In this document: positions 1 through 7,431 of the stretch, piece by piece | Layout of the letters: each line of letters starts with the position of its first letter | Numbering within the stretch: position 1 is the stretch's first letter | From: an uncultured Clostridia bacterium | GTDB lineage: Bacteria; Bacillota; Clostridia; Peptostreptococcales; Anaerovoracaceae | Direction of reading: 5' to 3' | Assembly (NCBI GenBank): GCA_934277495.1 | Contig: CAKQUI010000060.1 | Location: 1 to 13,138 of the forward strand | DNA length: 13,138 nt | The notes under the pieces: generated by a model | Database searches by the model: none | Seen by the model: the letters and a program-made list of their open reading frames with translations, nothing else | What the model was told of the DNA's origin: nothing | Made by a program: the position numbers and the translations under genes

Positions 1-750
1 GTTCTGCAGTGTCATGAAAGGAATGAACGTGAATTCCATCTTCGTATTGATATCTGCATTGTGTTCTATCGTATCATCGAGACGCTTCATTCTTCTGCCT
101 GTCATATTGTATGACTTGACTTCTGATATTCCCTGGATGTATTCCATGGTCTCGCTTACAAGCTCCGTATCCGAAGCTACTTTTTCCGATGATATCCCTT
201 TGCCCGCATCCTGCATGCGGCTGTTGAATACAATGAAAAGCAGTGTTCCCGCAAGACCTATGAGCCCTATCCTGTAGTCGAATATTATCAGCATTACAAG
301 GATCACGGCTGTGTTCAGCATTCCCTGTGTAGTCAGCATCACGACACGTGTCGCTACATTACCGAGATTTTCCATAGTGTTGGTAGTCACGGAAGTTATC
401 TCTCCAAGACTGTTCTTGTTGAAATATCCCATAGGAAGATATCTCAGATGACGTGCTATCTCAATACGCTTGAACGCTGCGGCATTGTATCCGCCTTCTG
501 TCTGCAGCATGGTGGAGCGCATCTTGCTGGCAAATGATATAAGCACAGAAGCTGCCATCACAGCCACTGCTCCCCATATCATCCCTGTGGAAATATTTTT
601 ATCGGTCACTGCCATAAGTATTATCATTATGGCAGGTATCTTCATGGCCTCGCCTATAGCCTGGAAAACACCAAGGACTATGGATATCTGGAATTTGCGC
701 TTATTCTCTCTGCCGCTGAACTCAAAGAATTTTTTCAGTATACCGTACAT
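1..750 (-). CDS. ABC transporter half-molecule, permease part (3'-truncated by window edge)
   Basis: I translated this by hand. ATG at 750-748 opens a frame (MYGILKKFFEFSGRENKRKF...) that stays open for 250 codons to the window edge. It begins 4 nt after the stop of the preceding ABC gene, and its ribosome binding site (GAGGAGGTG) lies inside the end of that gene, so the two are very likely translationally coupled. The visible part is the transmembrane domain of a type IV (exporter-fold) ABC half-transporter: hydrophobic helices around residues 20-50, 55-75 and 135-170, then the coupling region 'GISEVKSYNMTG' near residue 215, which is the counterpart of the 'GIEVIKAFG' segment of its partner. 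The ATPase domain lies outside the window. It probably forms a heterodimer with the 755-2509 product. Substrate and transport direction cannot be read from sequence. Confidence 0.9.
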   Translation of the reverse strand, partial: MYGILKKFFEFSGRENKRKFQISIVLGVFQAIGEAMKIPAIMIILMAVTDKNISTGMIWGAVAVMAASVLISFASKMRSTMLQTEGGYNAAAFKRIEIARHLRYLPMGYFNKNSLGEITSVTTNTMENLGNVATRVVMLTTQGMLNTAVILVMLIIFDYRIGLIGLAGTLLFIVFNSRMQDAGKGISSEKVASDTELVSETMEYIQGISEVKSYNMTGRRMKRLDDTIEHNADINTKMEFTFIPFMTLQN

Positions 751-754
751 CCTG

Positions 755-2509
755 CTACACCTCCTCTTTCGTGTCTCTGGCTGAGATGTGTGCTTCCCAC
801 ATCTCTTTGTAGATGCCGTTTCTCTGAAGCAGCTGCGTATGCGTACCCTCTTCTGCGACACTACCGTCTTTTATAACGAATATACTGTCGGCGTCTGTGA
901 TGGTTGAAAGTCTGTGGGCTATGACTATCAGTGTCTTTCCTGCCACAAGTCTTGCAACAGATGACTGTATCACAGCTTCGTTTTCCGGGTCTGTATATGC
1001 CGTAGCTTCATCAAGGATCACCACAGGTGCGTCTTTGAGCATCGCTCTCGCTATTGATATACGCTGTCTCTCGCCGCCGGAAAGATGACCGCCTGCACCG
1101 CCTACCACAGTATCGAATCCGTGTTCAAGCTGCATGATGAAGTCATAGCATCCGCTCTTCCTTGCTGCCTCCTCGACTTCTTCATCGGTGGCGTCCATGC
1201 GTCCCTGACGGATGTTTTCTCTTACTGATTCGTTGAAAAGATAATTGTCCTGTGATACATATGCTATCATCCTGTTGTATTCAGGAAGGGCTATATGCTT
1301 TATATCCGTACCGCCGATCTTTATGCTGCCGGAATCCACATCCCACAGAGATGCTATCAGTTTGGCGACAGTGGATTTGCCGCTGCCTGACGGTCCCACG
1401 ATGGCATTCACTGAGCCAGACGCCATTTTCATATCTATGCCGTGGAGCACCTCGGTATCATGGTAAGAGAACTTCACATTTTCAAGTTCTACTGAGAAGT
1501 CTGCCGGCTCTGCCTCTGAAACTTCCGGTCTGTCCAGTTCCGGATGTGTCAGTATTCCTGTTATCTCACCCATGACCGTTCCCACTGTGCCCAGGTCGTC
1601 GGTATAGCTCATGACGTTCAGCAGCGGACCCACGATACCCAGAGAAAGGATGATGCACATCACCAGTTCTGGCACAGACAAAGAACCGTTCCTCACGAAA
1701 AGTGCACCGAAAGGCAGCACAGTCAGCAGTGTATAAGGCGTCAGTATGAACGTCAGTGACTGGAAAACATTGTTCTGCCTCATCCAGCTTATGAATGAAT
1801 CTGCGCTTGCAGCGGCGGCTTTAGTGAATTTTTCATAGGAGCCGTCCACTTTGCCGAAAGCTTTGATGACTTCGATGCCGTTTATGTATTCCACAGCAGC
1901 AGCGTTGAGCTCGTGGGTACATCTGACTGTCCTCTTGAAATTCTCCTCATATCCGACGAACATGCCGCATGTCGCAGCCAGTCCCAGTACTATCGGTATC
2001 AGAGAAAGCAGCGCTATACGCCAGTCCGTTATGAAAAGGTATATTATTACAACCAGCGGTGCGGCAAGGTTGCTTGTGAATTCCGGTACGATGTGCGCCA
2101 GTGTGGTCTCCATGCTGTCCACACGCTCCACGATTATGTTCTTGAAGCTGCCGGAAGACGTGTCTTTGACGTATCCCAGCGGTACTCTCGCCAGCTTGTC
2201 CAGGCACTGCCTTCTGATGCTGGCAAGGACTGCGAAAGTCGCCTTATGGGAGCATGCTGTGGAAATGCTGTGCAGCAGTTCCGCCAGCAGGAACGATACT
2301 GCCACCAGCACTGCCTGTATTATATAAAATCTCATTTCACGTTCTCCGTCAAGGATGTGCGTCACTATATTACCTATCAGGAAATACGGTACGATCCTGA
2401 ACAGAACATTGATGAGAGCCAGTACCATGCTGAGGATGTAATATCCTTTGCGCTGTCCGGCCCACTGGACGATCCACTGTATCAGGGATCTTTCTTTTTT
2501 CTCTTTCAT
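755..2509 (-). CDS. ABC transporter half-molecule, fused permease and ATPase
   Basis: This is a complete 584-residue fused half-transporter, the usual size. The transmembrane domain covers about residues 20-320 and the ATPase about 338-575. ATPase motifs seen: Walker A GPSGSGKST (372-380), Q-loop Gln420 in YVSQDNYLF, signature LSGGERQR (476-483), Walker B VVILDE (496-501) and switch His532 in IAHRLS. All catalytic residues are present, so the site should hydrolyse ATP. The D-loop reads AYTD instead of the common SALD. From memory, this DEATA..DPENE form is shared with the YbtP/IrtA-like clade, some members of which import siderophores although they have the exporter fold, so direction is open. 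The start is ATG at 2509, with AAGGAGG six bases upstream. It lies downstream of a TetR gene and just upstream of a second half-transporter, which suggests a regulated heterodimer. Confidence 0.95.
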   Translation of the reverse strand: MKEKKERSLIQWIVQWAGQRKGYYILSMVLALINVLFRIVPYFLIGNIVTHILDGEREMRFYIIQAVLVAVSFLLAELLHSISTACSHKATFAVLASIRRQCLDKLARVPLGYVKDTSSGSFKNIIVERVDSMETTLAHIVPEFTSNLAAPLVVIIYLFITDWRIALLSLIPIVLGLAATCGMFVGYEENFKRTVRCTHELNAAAVEYINGIEVIKAFGKVDGSYEKFTKAAAASADSFISWMRQNNVFQSLTFILTPYTLLTVLPFGALFVRNGSLSVPELVMCIILSLGIVGPLLNVMSYTDDLGTVGTVMGEITGILTHPELDRPEVSEAEPADFSVELENVKFSYHDTEVLHGIDMKMASGSVNAIVGPSGSGKSTVAKLIASLWDVDSGSIKIGGTDIKHIALPEYNRMIAYVSQDNYLFNESVRENIRQGRMDATDEEVEEAARKSGCYDFIMQLEHGFDTVVGGAGGHLSGGERQRISIARAMLKDAPVVILDEATAYTDPENEAVIQSSVARLVAGKTLIVIAHRLSTITDADSIFVIKDGSVAEEGTHTQLLQRNGIYKEMWEAHISARDTKEEV

Positions 2510-2533
2510 CTTTGGCCTCCTTGTGATTTTTAA

Positions 2534-2549
2534 GTTAGCAAATTCTAAC
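2534..2549. promoter_or_regulatory. candidate TetR operator before the ABC genes
   Basis: GTTAGCAAATTCTAAC has 5-bp inverted arms (GTTAG/CTAAC) and lies 24 bp upstream of the ABC start codon, just before its ribosome binding site. Read on the minus strand at 3318-3303, the sequence over the TetR promoter matches it at 11 of 16 positions (shared GTTAG and TAAC ends). The shared element next to a TetR gene suggests a common operator. This is inference, and the site is short enough to be chance. Confidence 0.4.
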
Positions 2550-2565
2550 CGCTCGTTCTTTTTTT

Positions 2566-2592
2566 ACCGCATCACGGTATATGTGATGCGGT
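2566..2592. repeat. perfect 10-bp inverted repeat between tetR-type gene and ABC gene
   Basis: ACCGCATCAC and GTGATGCGGT form perfect arms around a 7-nt centre. The hairpin is GC-rich enough to fold in RNA. In the direction of transcription (minus) it is followed by a run of A rather than T, so it does not look like an intrinsic terminator. It may be an mRNA processing or stability element between the regulator and transporter genes, or a protein-binding site. Confidence 0.6.
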
Positions 2593-2621
2593 CTCATTGT
2601 TACGTCATATATAGCCGCTTG

Positions 2622-3236
2622 TCAGAAACTTATGCCGAAAAGTCTCTCCCAGCCTGCTGTGTAGAATTCCTTCAGCATACTGACTTTTCTGATGGCTGCT
2701 TCTTTCTCCATATCATGGACCACTATCTCGAATACCCCTGAGAACTGTCCGCTGGCGATCATATGCTGCAGTTCCGGATCTATGTACGGCATATCTTTGC
2801 CGCTTTTTCTCATAAGTTCGATATACCTGTCCGTAGACGCCACTTCACGCTCCACTATATTGTGTATGAAGCTGGTGAATGGCGTCCCCTCGGACTTGCA
2901 AAGCAGCAGCTTGAAATTATCGTAATGATCGTAGACATAGTCAAGCATCTCATTTATACCGTCCCTGGAAGTCTCCTTCATACGAGCAGTCTGCTCCTCC
3001 GGTGAAAGATCCTCGAAATCTGCGAGTATCTCATCATATATGTTGTATATGTGCTCAGCATGCTCCTCCACCAGTTCTGCAAACAGTGCCTCTTTCGTAG
3101 GATAGTATTTGTAGAATGCACCTGTTGTAACACCCGCATTTTTTACGATCTGTCTCAGCGAAGCTCCTGCAAAGCCCTTATCCATGAATTCACGGACAGC
3201 TGCCTGCTGTATCAGATTCTTCGTGTCTTTTTTCAA
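2622..3236 (-). CDS. TetR-family transcriptional regulator
   Basis: This is a 204-residue protein of typical TetR size. The N-terminal helix-turn-helix covers about residues 9-55 and has the family pattern: 'AAVREFMDKGFAGASLRQI', then 'AGVTTGAFYKYYPTKEALFAELV'. The rest (about 60-204) is the helical ligand/dimer domain, which is not conserved and does not reveal the inducer. The start codon is TTG at 3236-3234, chosen because AAGGAGG lies 7 nt upstream and the homologous N-terminus begins here. It is followed 112 bp later by two ABC half-transporters on the same strand, the common layout in which a TetR repressor controls an adjacent transporter. Palindromes on its own promoter (3277-3299 and 3303-3318) suggest autorepression. 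The family call is firm; the effector is unknown. Confidence 0.93.
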   Translation of the reverse strand: MKKDTKNLIQQAAVREFMDKGFAGASLRQIVKNAGVTTGAFYKYYPTKEALFAELVEEHAEHIYNIYDEILADFEDLSPEEQTARMKETSRDGINEMLDYVYDHYDNFKLLLCKSEGTPFTSFIHNIVEREVASTDRYIELMRKSGKDMPYIDPELQHMIASGQFSGVFEIVVHDMEKEAAIRKVSMLKEFYTAGWERLFGISF

Positions 3237-3243
3237 TATATCG

Positions 3244-3250
3244 CCTCCTT
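3244..3250 (-). promoter_or_regulatory. ribosome binding site fixing the TTG start of the TetR gene
   Basis: AAGGAGG on the minus strand is separated by 7 nt from TTG at 3236-3234. No in-frame ATG fits the N-terminus of the helix-turn-helix domain as well, so this site decides the non-ATG start. Confidence 0.85.
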
Positions 3251-3276
3251 AAAATGAGTATTTATACTATGTCTCG

Positions 3277-3299
3277 AAAAGATAACACCGTTATCTTTT
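3277..3299. promoter_or_regulatory. candidate TetR operator at the transcription start
   Basis: AAAAGATAAC and GTTATCTTTT are perfect 10-bp arms around a 3-bp centre (ACC). The palindrome covers the expected transcription start of the TetR gene, immediately downstream of its -10 box, where a bound repressor would block initiation. The half-site GTTATCTT recurs 13 bp away at 3303-3310. Size, symmetry and place fit a TetR-family operator. Binding is inferred. Confidence 0.65.
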
Positions 3300-3305
3300 T
3301 TAGTT

Positions 3306-3334
3306 ATCTTATACTAACCAAAAGCGTATGTCAA
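3306..3334 (-). promoter_or_regulatory. promoter of the TetR-ABC operon, overlapped by a second operator-like site
   Basis: On the minus strand, -35 TTGACA (3334-3329) is a perfect consensus, followed by a 17-bp spacer and -10 TAAGAT (3311-3306). The partly palindromic GTTAGTATAAGATAAC (3318-3303) covers the end of the spacer and the -10 box, so a repressor bound there would compete with RNA polymerase. The predicted start is near 3299, giving a leader of about 60 nt. Confidence 0.8.
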
Positions 3335-3441
3335 GAGGCATATCTGATTTTTTATATACCTGATATTCTCTGGTCATTATTATGATCTCTTTTCATGATT
3401 TTGTCGAAAAAATCTCATTATACAGACATTTTCTCTAAATA

Positions 3442-3470
3442 TTTACACTGATTCTTTATAGTGATAAAAT
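3442..3470 (+). promoter_or_regulatory. promoter of the Rh-type channel gene
   Basis: -35 TTTACA (3442-3447), 17-bp spacer, -10 TAAAAT (3465-3470). The predicted start is near 3477, giving a leader of about 48 nt before the ATG at 3525. It diverges from the TetR promoter, about 110 bp away. No PII-type or nitrogen regulator site was recognised. Confidence 0.8.
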
Positions 3471-3524
3471 TCTGTTGGGGTAATTATTTATTAATTATAT
3501 GTTATTTGTAAGGAGCTGAAAAAT

Positions 3525-4742
3525 ATGTCAACAAAACCTCATGACAGTTCGAAAAACACTGTTTTTCTTATTGTCGCATTTCTTTTCTTTATTGCAGTAG
3601 CCATCGCTTTCTGCCCTTCTGTGAACGAAAATATAGCAGAAGGTATGAAGCAGCTCACAGGTCAGAGCATCGACACAGGTTCGATGAGCTATGAAGCAAG
3701 AACTATTTTCGATACGCTGTGCTACAACCGTTCGATACATATCCTTGCTATGCTGCTTCTCGGTTTCGGATTCCTGATGGTGGTAGTACGTGGTCACGGA
3801 TACAGTTCGATAACAGCAACTCTCCTGGCTGTCAGCATCGCAATTCCCGTATACATGCTGATAAAAAGCTTCATGGGAGAGGGTTCAGCACTCACTATCG
3901 ATGCATTCATGTGGGGCGAATTCGCTGCAGCAAGTCTGCTGATAGCCATAGGCGCACCGCTTGGAAGACTGACGATGGATCAGTATCTGCTTCTTGGTAT
4001 ACTGTTCGTGCCTGTTTATCTGTTCAATGAATGGCTCATCCTCGAAAGCGGAGCATTCACAGGATTCCAGGATACAGGCGGCAGTGTTGTCATCCACGCA
4101 TTCGGAGCATACTTCGGTCTCGGCCTTGTTGCTACTACAGCAAAGAAATGGCAGAACGGTCCTTCATGCGAAAGCGACAGCGTGAGCAACCAGTTCTCAC
4201 TGCTGGGAAGCCTTCTGCTGTGGGTATTCTGGCCATCATTCACAAGTGCTGTAGCAAGTCCTGAACGTGTAGTTCTCACTGCTATCAACACAGTATTCGC
4301 ACTGGCAGGTGCTACTCTCGCAACTTATATCTTCACAAAGCTCATCCGTGGCAAGATCGATATCGAAGATATCGCTAATGCTTCACTGGCAGGCGGTGTT
4401 GCTATAGGATCGACCTGCGATATAGCAAACCCTGGAATGTCCATGCTCATAGGTCTCGCAGCAGGCGTACTCAGTACAGTAGGATACGCCATCATCGCAC
4501 CTAAAGTACAGAAGCTCATCCGTGGTACAGATACATGCGGAGTACATAATCTTCACGGTATGCCGGGACTTCTCGGCGGCCTTTCCGCTATCATAGTTAC
4601 AGGCAATGCTGGCACACAGATCATCTGTATGATCATAACTGTTGCAGTTGCTCTGGTAGGCGGAAGGATCGTAGGAGCTATCATCGGACTTCTTGGAGCA
4701 AAGAAAGAACTTTACAGCGACCTGGACGAATTCGGTCACTGA
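3525..4742 (+). CDS. Rh-type ammonium/ammonia channel (Amt/Rh family)
   Basis: This is a 405-residue polytopic membrane protein with about 11-12 hydrophobic segments, predicted to conduct ammonia (possibly also CO2, as proposed for Rh proteins) through the cell membrane. It belongs to the Rh branch of the Amt/Rh family: 'DTGGSVVIHAFGAYFGL' (183-199), 'LLLWVFWPSFTSA' (230-242), 'NASLAGGVAIG' (285-295) and 'DTCGVHNLHGMPGLLGG' (336-352) follow the animal RhCG/RhAG pattern closely. The conserved Asp183 and the twin pore histidines His191 and His344 are present, with the same 8-residue Asp-His spacing as RhCG. The start ATG has AAGGAG nine bases upstream. The gene stands alone between its own promoter and a terminator. 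No glnK/PII gene, the usual partner of bacterial amtB, is adjacent, and the long PII-contacting C-terminal tail of Amt proteins is not seen. Confidence 0.93.
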   Translation: MSTKPHDSSKNTVFLIVAFLFFIAVAIAFCPSVNENIAEGMKQLTGQSIDTGSMSYEARTIFDTLCYNRSIHILAMLLLGFGFLMVVVRGHGYSSITATLLAVSIAIPVYMLIKSFMGEGSALTIDAFMWGEFAAASLLIAIGAPLGRLTMDQYLLLGILFVPVYLFNEWLILESGAFTGFQDTGGSVVIHAFGAYFGLGLVATTAKKWQNGPSCESDSVSNQFSLLGSLLLWVFWPSFTSAVASPERVVLTAINTVFALAGATLATYIFTKLIRGKIDIEDIANASLAGGVAIGSTCDIANPGMSMLIGLAAGVLSTVGYAIIAPKVQKLIRGTDTCGVHNLHGMPGLLGGLSAIIVTGNAGTQIICMIITVAVALVGGRIVGAIIGLLGAKKELYSDLDEFGH

Positions 4743-4786
4743 TCAGGTATCATACATACCAAATGACATTTCAATAAAAGCAAGCA

Positions 4787-4824
4787 AAAAGAGCAGCGGA
4801 ACATTACCCCTCCGCTGCTCTTTT
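4787..4824. terminator. bidirectional rho-independent terminator between Rh gene and xfp
   Basis: AAAAGAGCAGCGGA (4787-4800) and TCCGCTGCTCTTTT (4811-4824) are perfect arms around a 10-nt loop. The stem is bounded by A-runs on the left and T-runs on the right, so it can end the plus-strand Rh transcript and, read on the minus strand, the xfp transcript (U5). Confidence 0.9.
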
Positions 4825-4875
4825 GATATATTTCCTATTTCCTGAAATCCAGAGATCTCGTTTCGTACACTTTCT

Positions 4876-7266
4876 TTATCTCGTCTCCGGCACATGCCAC
4901 TGCCAGTCTCTGACTTCCTCAAGGTCCTGACCGTATTCGGCTATGTACTGACTGTGCTCGGATATCTTGTCGTTCATCTTCTGTATCAGGAACGAACCTC
5001 TGTTGCCAAGCTCAGGCATATGCATCACTGCATCCTTCACAAGATCGAATCTGTCTATTTTGTTCTGGACACGCATATCGAACGGCGTCGTGATAGTGCC
5101 TTCCTCAAGATAGCCATGTACTGAGATATCACGGTTATGTCTCTTGTATGTCAGCTCATGTATCAGCCTTGGATATCCGTGGAATGCGAATATCACTGGA
5201 ATATCCTTCGTAAATATTGCGTCGAACTCTTCATCGCTGAGCCCGTGCGGATGATTGCTGTCTGAGTCTATCTTGAACAGGTCTACTACATTGACTACTC
5301 TTATCTTCAGCTCAGGCATTTCTTCTCTCAGTATAGTCACTGCTGCCATGGTTTCCAGTGTAGGTGTATCTCCGCAGCATGCCATGACTATGTCAGGCTC
5401 GCAGCCCTGATCGTTGCTGGCCCAGTCCCATATGCCTATGCCCTGCTGGCAGTGCTTCACAGCTTGATCCATTGTAAGCCACTGATAGCTCGGATGTTTT
5501 GATGCAACTATGGCGTTGACATAATTCTTGCTCTTCATGCAGTGATCGAAGCATGACAGCAGACAGTTTGTGTCAGGCGGCAGATACATACGCACCACAT
5601 CAGCCTTCTTGTTGGCGATATGATCCAGGAATCCCGGATCCTGATGAGTGAATCCGTTGTGATCCTGCTGCCATACATTCGATGACAGTATATAGTTCAG
5701 AGAAGCCACAGGCCTCCTCCATGAAAGCTGGTTGCAGACTTTCAGCCACTTTGCATGCTGTGCAGCCATGGAATCAATGATACGGATGAATGCCTCGTAG
5801 CTGGCAAAGAATCCGTGACGTCCTGTCAGCAGATAACCTTCCAGCCAGCCTTCACACATATGCTCGCTGAGCATGCCGTCCATTATACGACCGTCTCTTG
5901 CCAGCGACTCGTCTGTTTCCAGGATCTCAGCATTCCAGGCGCGGTTTTCAGTTTCGAATACCTTGTTGAGTCTGTTGGACATGCTCTCATCGGGTCCGAA
6001 TATCCTGAAGTTCCTGTTTTCACGATTTTCGTTATATATGTCTCTGATGAAGCCTCCCAGTTCTATCATATCCTGAGCCTTTGTCTTTCCAGGCTCCACG
6101 TCTATACCGTAGTCCCTGAAATCAGGAAGTATAAGATCCTTCATCAGCTTTCCGCCGTTGGCATGAGGGTTTGCTCCCATCCTGGCGTCTCCCGATGGAG
6201 TCAGCTCCTCCAGCTCCGGTATCAGCCTGCCGTTCTCATCGAAAAGCTCTTCGGCATGATAGCTTCTGAGCCAGTCTTCAAGTATCTTCATATGCTCCGG
6301 TGAATCAGGCGTCACAGGGACCTGATGTGCACGGAAAGATCCTTCGATCTGTTTGCCGTCTACTGATTTCGGTCCTGTCCAGCCCTTTGGAGTCCTCAGA
6401 ACTATCATAGGCCACATCGGACGCTGAGGATCGTTGTTTTCCCTGGCGTTTTTCTGGATCTGCTTTATCTCTTCTATGACAGTGTCCATAATCTCCGCCA
6501 TCTTCCTGTGCATCTCTTTCGGGTCGCTTCCCTCAACGAAGTACGGTTTCCAGCCGCATCCTCTGAAAAATGATTCTATTTCATCGTGGCTGATCCTTGA
6601 GAATATAGTAGGATTGCTTATCTTGTAGCCGTTGAGGTTCAGCACAGGAAGCACAGCGCCGTCAGTAACAGGATCCAGGAATTTGTTGGAGTGCCATGAT
6701 GTCGCCATCGGACCTGTCTCCGCTTCGCCGTCTCCTACGATGACTGTTGCTATCAGATCCGGATTATCGAATACAGCACCGAACCCGTGAGCTATGGAGT
6801 AACCCAGCTCTCCGCCTTCATTGATGGAGCCCGGCGTTTCAGGAGCACAATGACTCGGCACGCCGCCTGGAAAAGAAAAACGCTTGAACATTTTCTTCAT
6901 ACCCTCTTTGTCCCTGCTTATCTCCGGATACACTTCGCTGTATGTCCCTTCGAGATATGTGTTGGCTATCATGAAATTGCCGCCATGTCCGGGTCCCGAC
7001 AGCAGTATCATGTCGAGATCGTACCGTTTTATGACACGGTTGCAGTGCGTATAAACAAAATTCTGTGCCGGCACGGTGCCCCAGTGTCCAACGATCTTCT
7101 TTTTGATATGCTTCATATCGAGAGGCCCCTCCAGAAGAGGATCATCCAGCAGGTAAAGCTGGCACGCTGACAGATAGTTGGCAGCTCTCCAGTATTTGTC
7201 CATTTTTTCAAGCATTTCCTGTGATAACGGTCTCTTTTCAAGGCATATTCCTGTTTTATTTTCCAT
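4876..7266 (-). CDS. xfp: phosphoketolase (xylulose-5-P / fructose-6-P)
   Basis: This 796-residue thiamine-diphosphate enzyme is of normal family length. It cleaves xylulose 5-phosphate (many members also fructose 6-phosphate) with phosphate to give acetyl phosphate plus glyceraldehyde 3-phosphate or erythrose 4-phosphate. Seen: HWGT (61-64), GPGHGG (91-96), [11 protein letters not shown] (137-147), the ThDP/metal motif GDGEAETGP (178-186) and NLNGYKI (210-216). His61, His94 and His139 match the Bifidobacterium catalytic histidines 64, 97 and 142 with a constant offset of 3. 'FGPDES' further on carries the conserved Glu. The start is ATG at 7266, with AAAGGA upstream; an upstream in-frame ATG at 7398 would add 44 unlike residues, lies within the pta terminator and is rejected. 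It has its own promoter at 7347-7319. F6P activity cannot be told from sequence. Confidence 0.96.
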   Translation of the reverse strand: MENKTGICLEKRPLSQEMLEKMDKYWRAANYLSACQLYLLDDPLLEGPLDMKHIKKKIVGHWGTVPAQNFVYTHCNRVIKRYDLDMILLSGPGHGGNFMIANTYLEGTYSEVYPEISRDKEGMKKMFKRFSFPGGVPSHCAPETPGSINEGGELGYSIAHGFGAVFDNPDLIATVIVGDGEAETGPMATSWHSNKFLDPVTDGAVLPVLNLNGYKISNPTIFSRISHDEIESFFRGCGWKPYFVEGSDPKEMHRKMAEIMDTVIEEIKQIQKNARENNDPQRPMWPMIVLRTPKGWTGPKSVDGKQIEGSFRAHQVPVTPDSPEHMKILEDWLRSYHAEELFDENGRLIPELEELTPSGDARMGANPHANGGKLMKDLILPDFRDYGIDVEPGKTKAQDMIELGGFIRDIYNENRENRNFRIFGPDESMSNRLNKVFETENRAWNAEILETDESLARDGRIMDGMLSEHMCEGWLEGYLLTGRHGFFASYEAFIRIIDSMAAQHAKWLKVCNQLSWRRPVASLNYILSSNVWQQDHNGFTHQDPGFLDHIANKKADVVRMYLPPDTNCLLSCFDHCMKSKNYVNAIVASKHPSYQWLTMDQAVKHCQQGIGIWDWASNDQGCEPDIVMACCGDTPTLETMAAVTILREEMPELKIRVVNVVDLFKIDSDSNHPHGLSDEEFDAIFTKDIPVIFAFHGYPRLIHELTYKRHNRDISVHGYLEEGTITTPFDMRVQNKIDRFDLVKDAVMHMPELGNRGSFLIQKMNDKISEHSQYIAEYGQDLEEVRDWQWHVPETR

Positions 7267-7318
7267 TTTACATTCCTTTCTGTGAACAGTCCGGTCCTTA
7301 CATTGCTTGTTAATAATC

Positions 7319-7347
7319 ATACTATCATAATGTGTCGGATATGTAAA
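7319..7347 (-). promoter_or_regulatory. promoter of xfp
   Basis: On the minus strand, -35 TTTACA (7347-7342), 17-bp spacer, -10 TAGTAT (7324-7319). It lies downstream of the pta terminator and about 50 nt before the xfp ATG, so xfp can be transcribed independently of pta. No clear catabolite-repression (cre-type) site was seen in the gap. Confidence 0.75.
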
Positions 7348-7378
7348 ACAGCCCTGATACACTTTGCATATATTGCAC

Positions 7379-7412
7379 AAAAAAGGACCATACCGCATGG
7401 ATATGATCCTTT
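7379..7412 (-). terminator. rho-independent terminator of pta
   Basis: Read on the minus strand, AAAGGATCATA pairs with TATGGTCCTTT (11 bp with one G-U pair) around a 9-nt loop and ends in six T. It begins about 20 nt after the pta stop codon and separates pta from xfp. Confidence 0.85.
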
Positions 7413-7431
7413 GATAAAACGTATTCTTTTA

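Noticed and set aside
1851..2327. 158-codon plus-strand open frame
   Set aside because: It lies opposite the well-supported ABC transporter gene, has no family features and is a mirror of its codon pattern.
2566..2592. Inverted repeat as an intrinsic terminator of the TetR gene
   Set aside because: In the transcribed direction it is followed by A residues, not T, so it lacks the U-run needed.
5755..6303. 182-codon plus-strand open frame
   Set aside because: It is antisense to the conserved phosphoketolase gene; no domain or ribosome binding site supports it.
7267..7398. 44-residue N-terminal extension of phosphoketolase
   Set aside because: It covers the xfp promoter and the pta terminator; the family N-terminus and ribosome binding site support ATG 7266.
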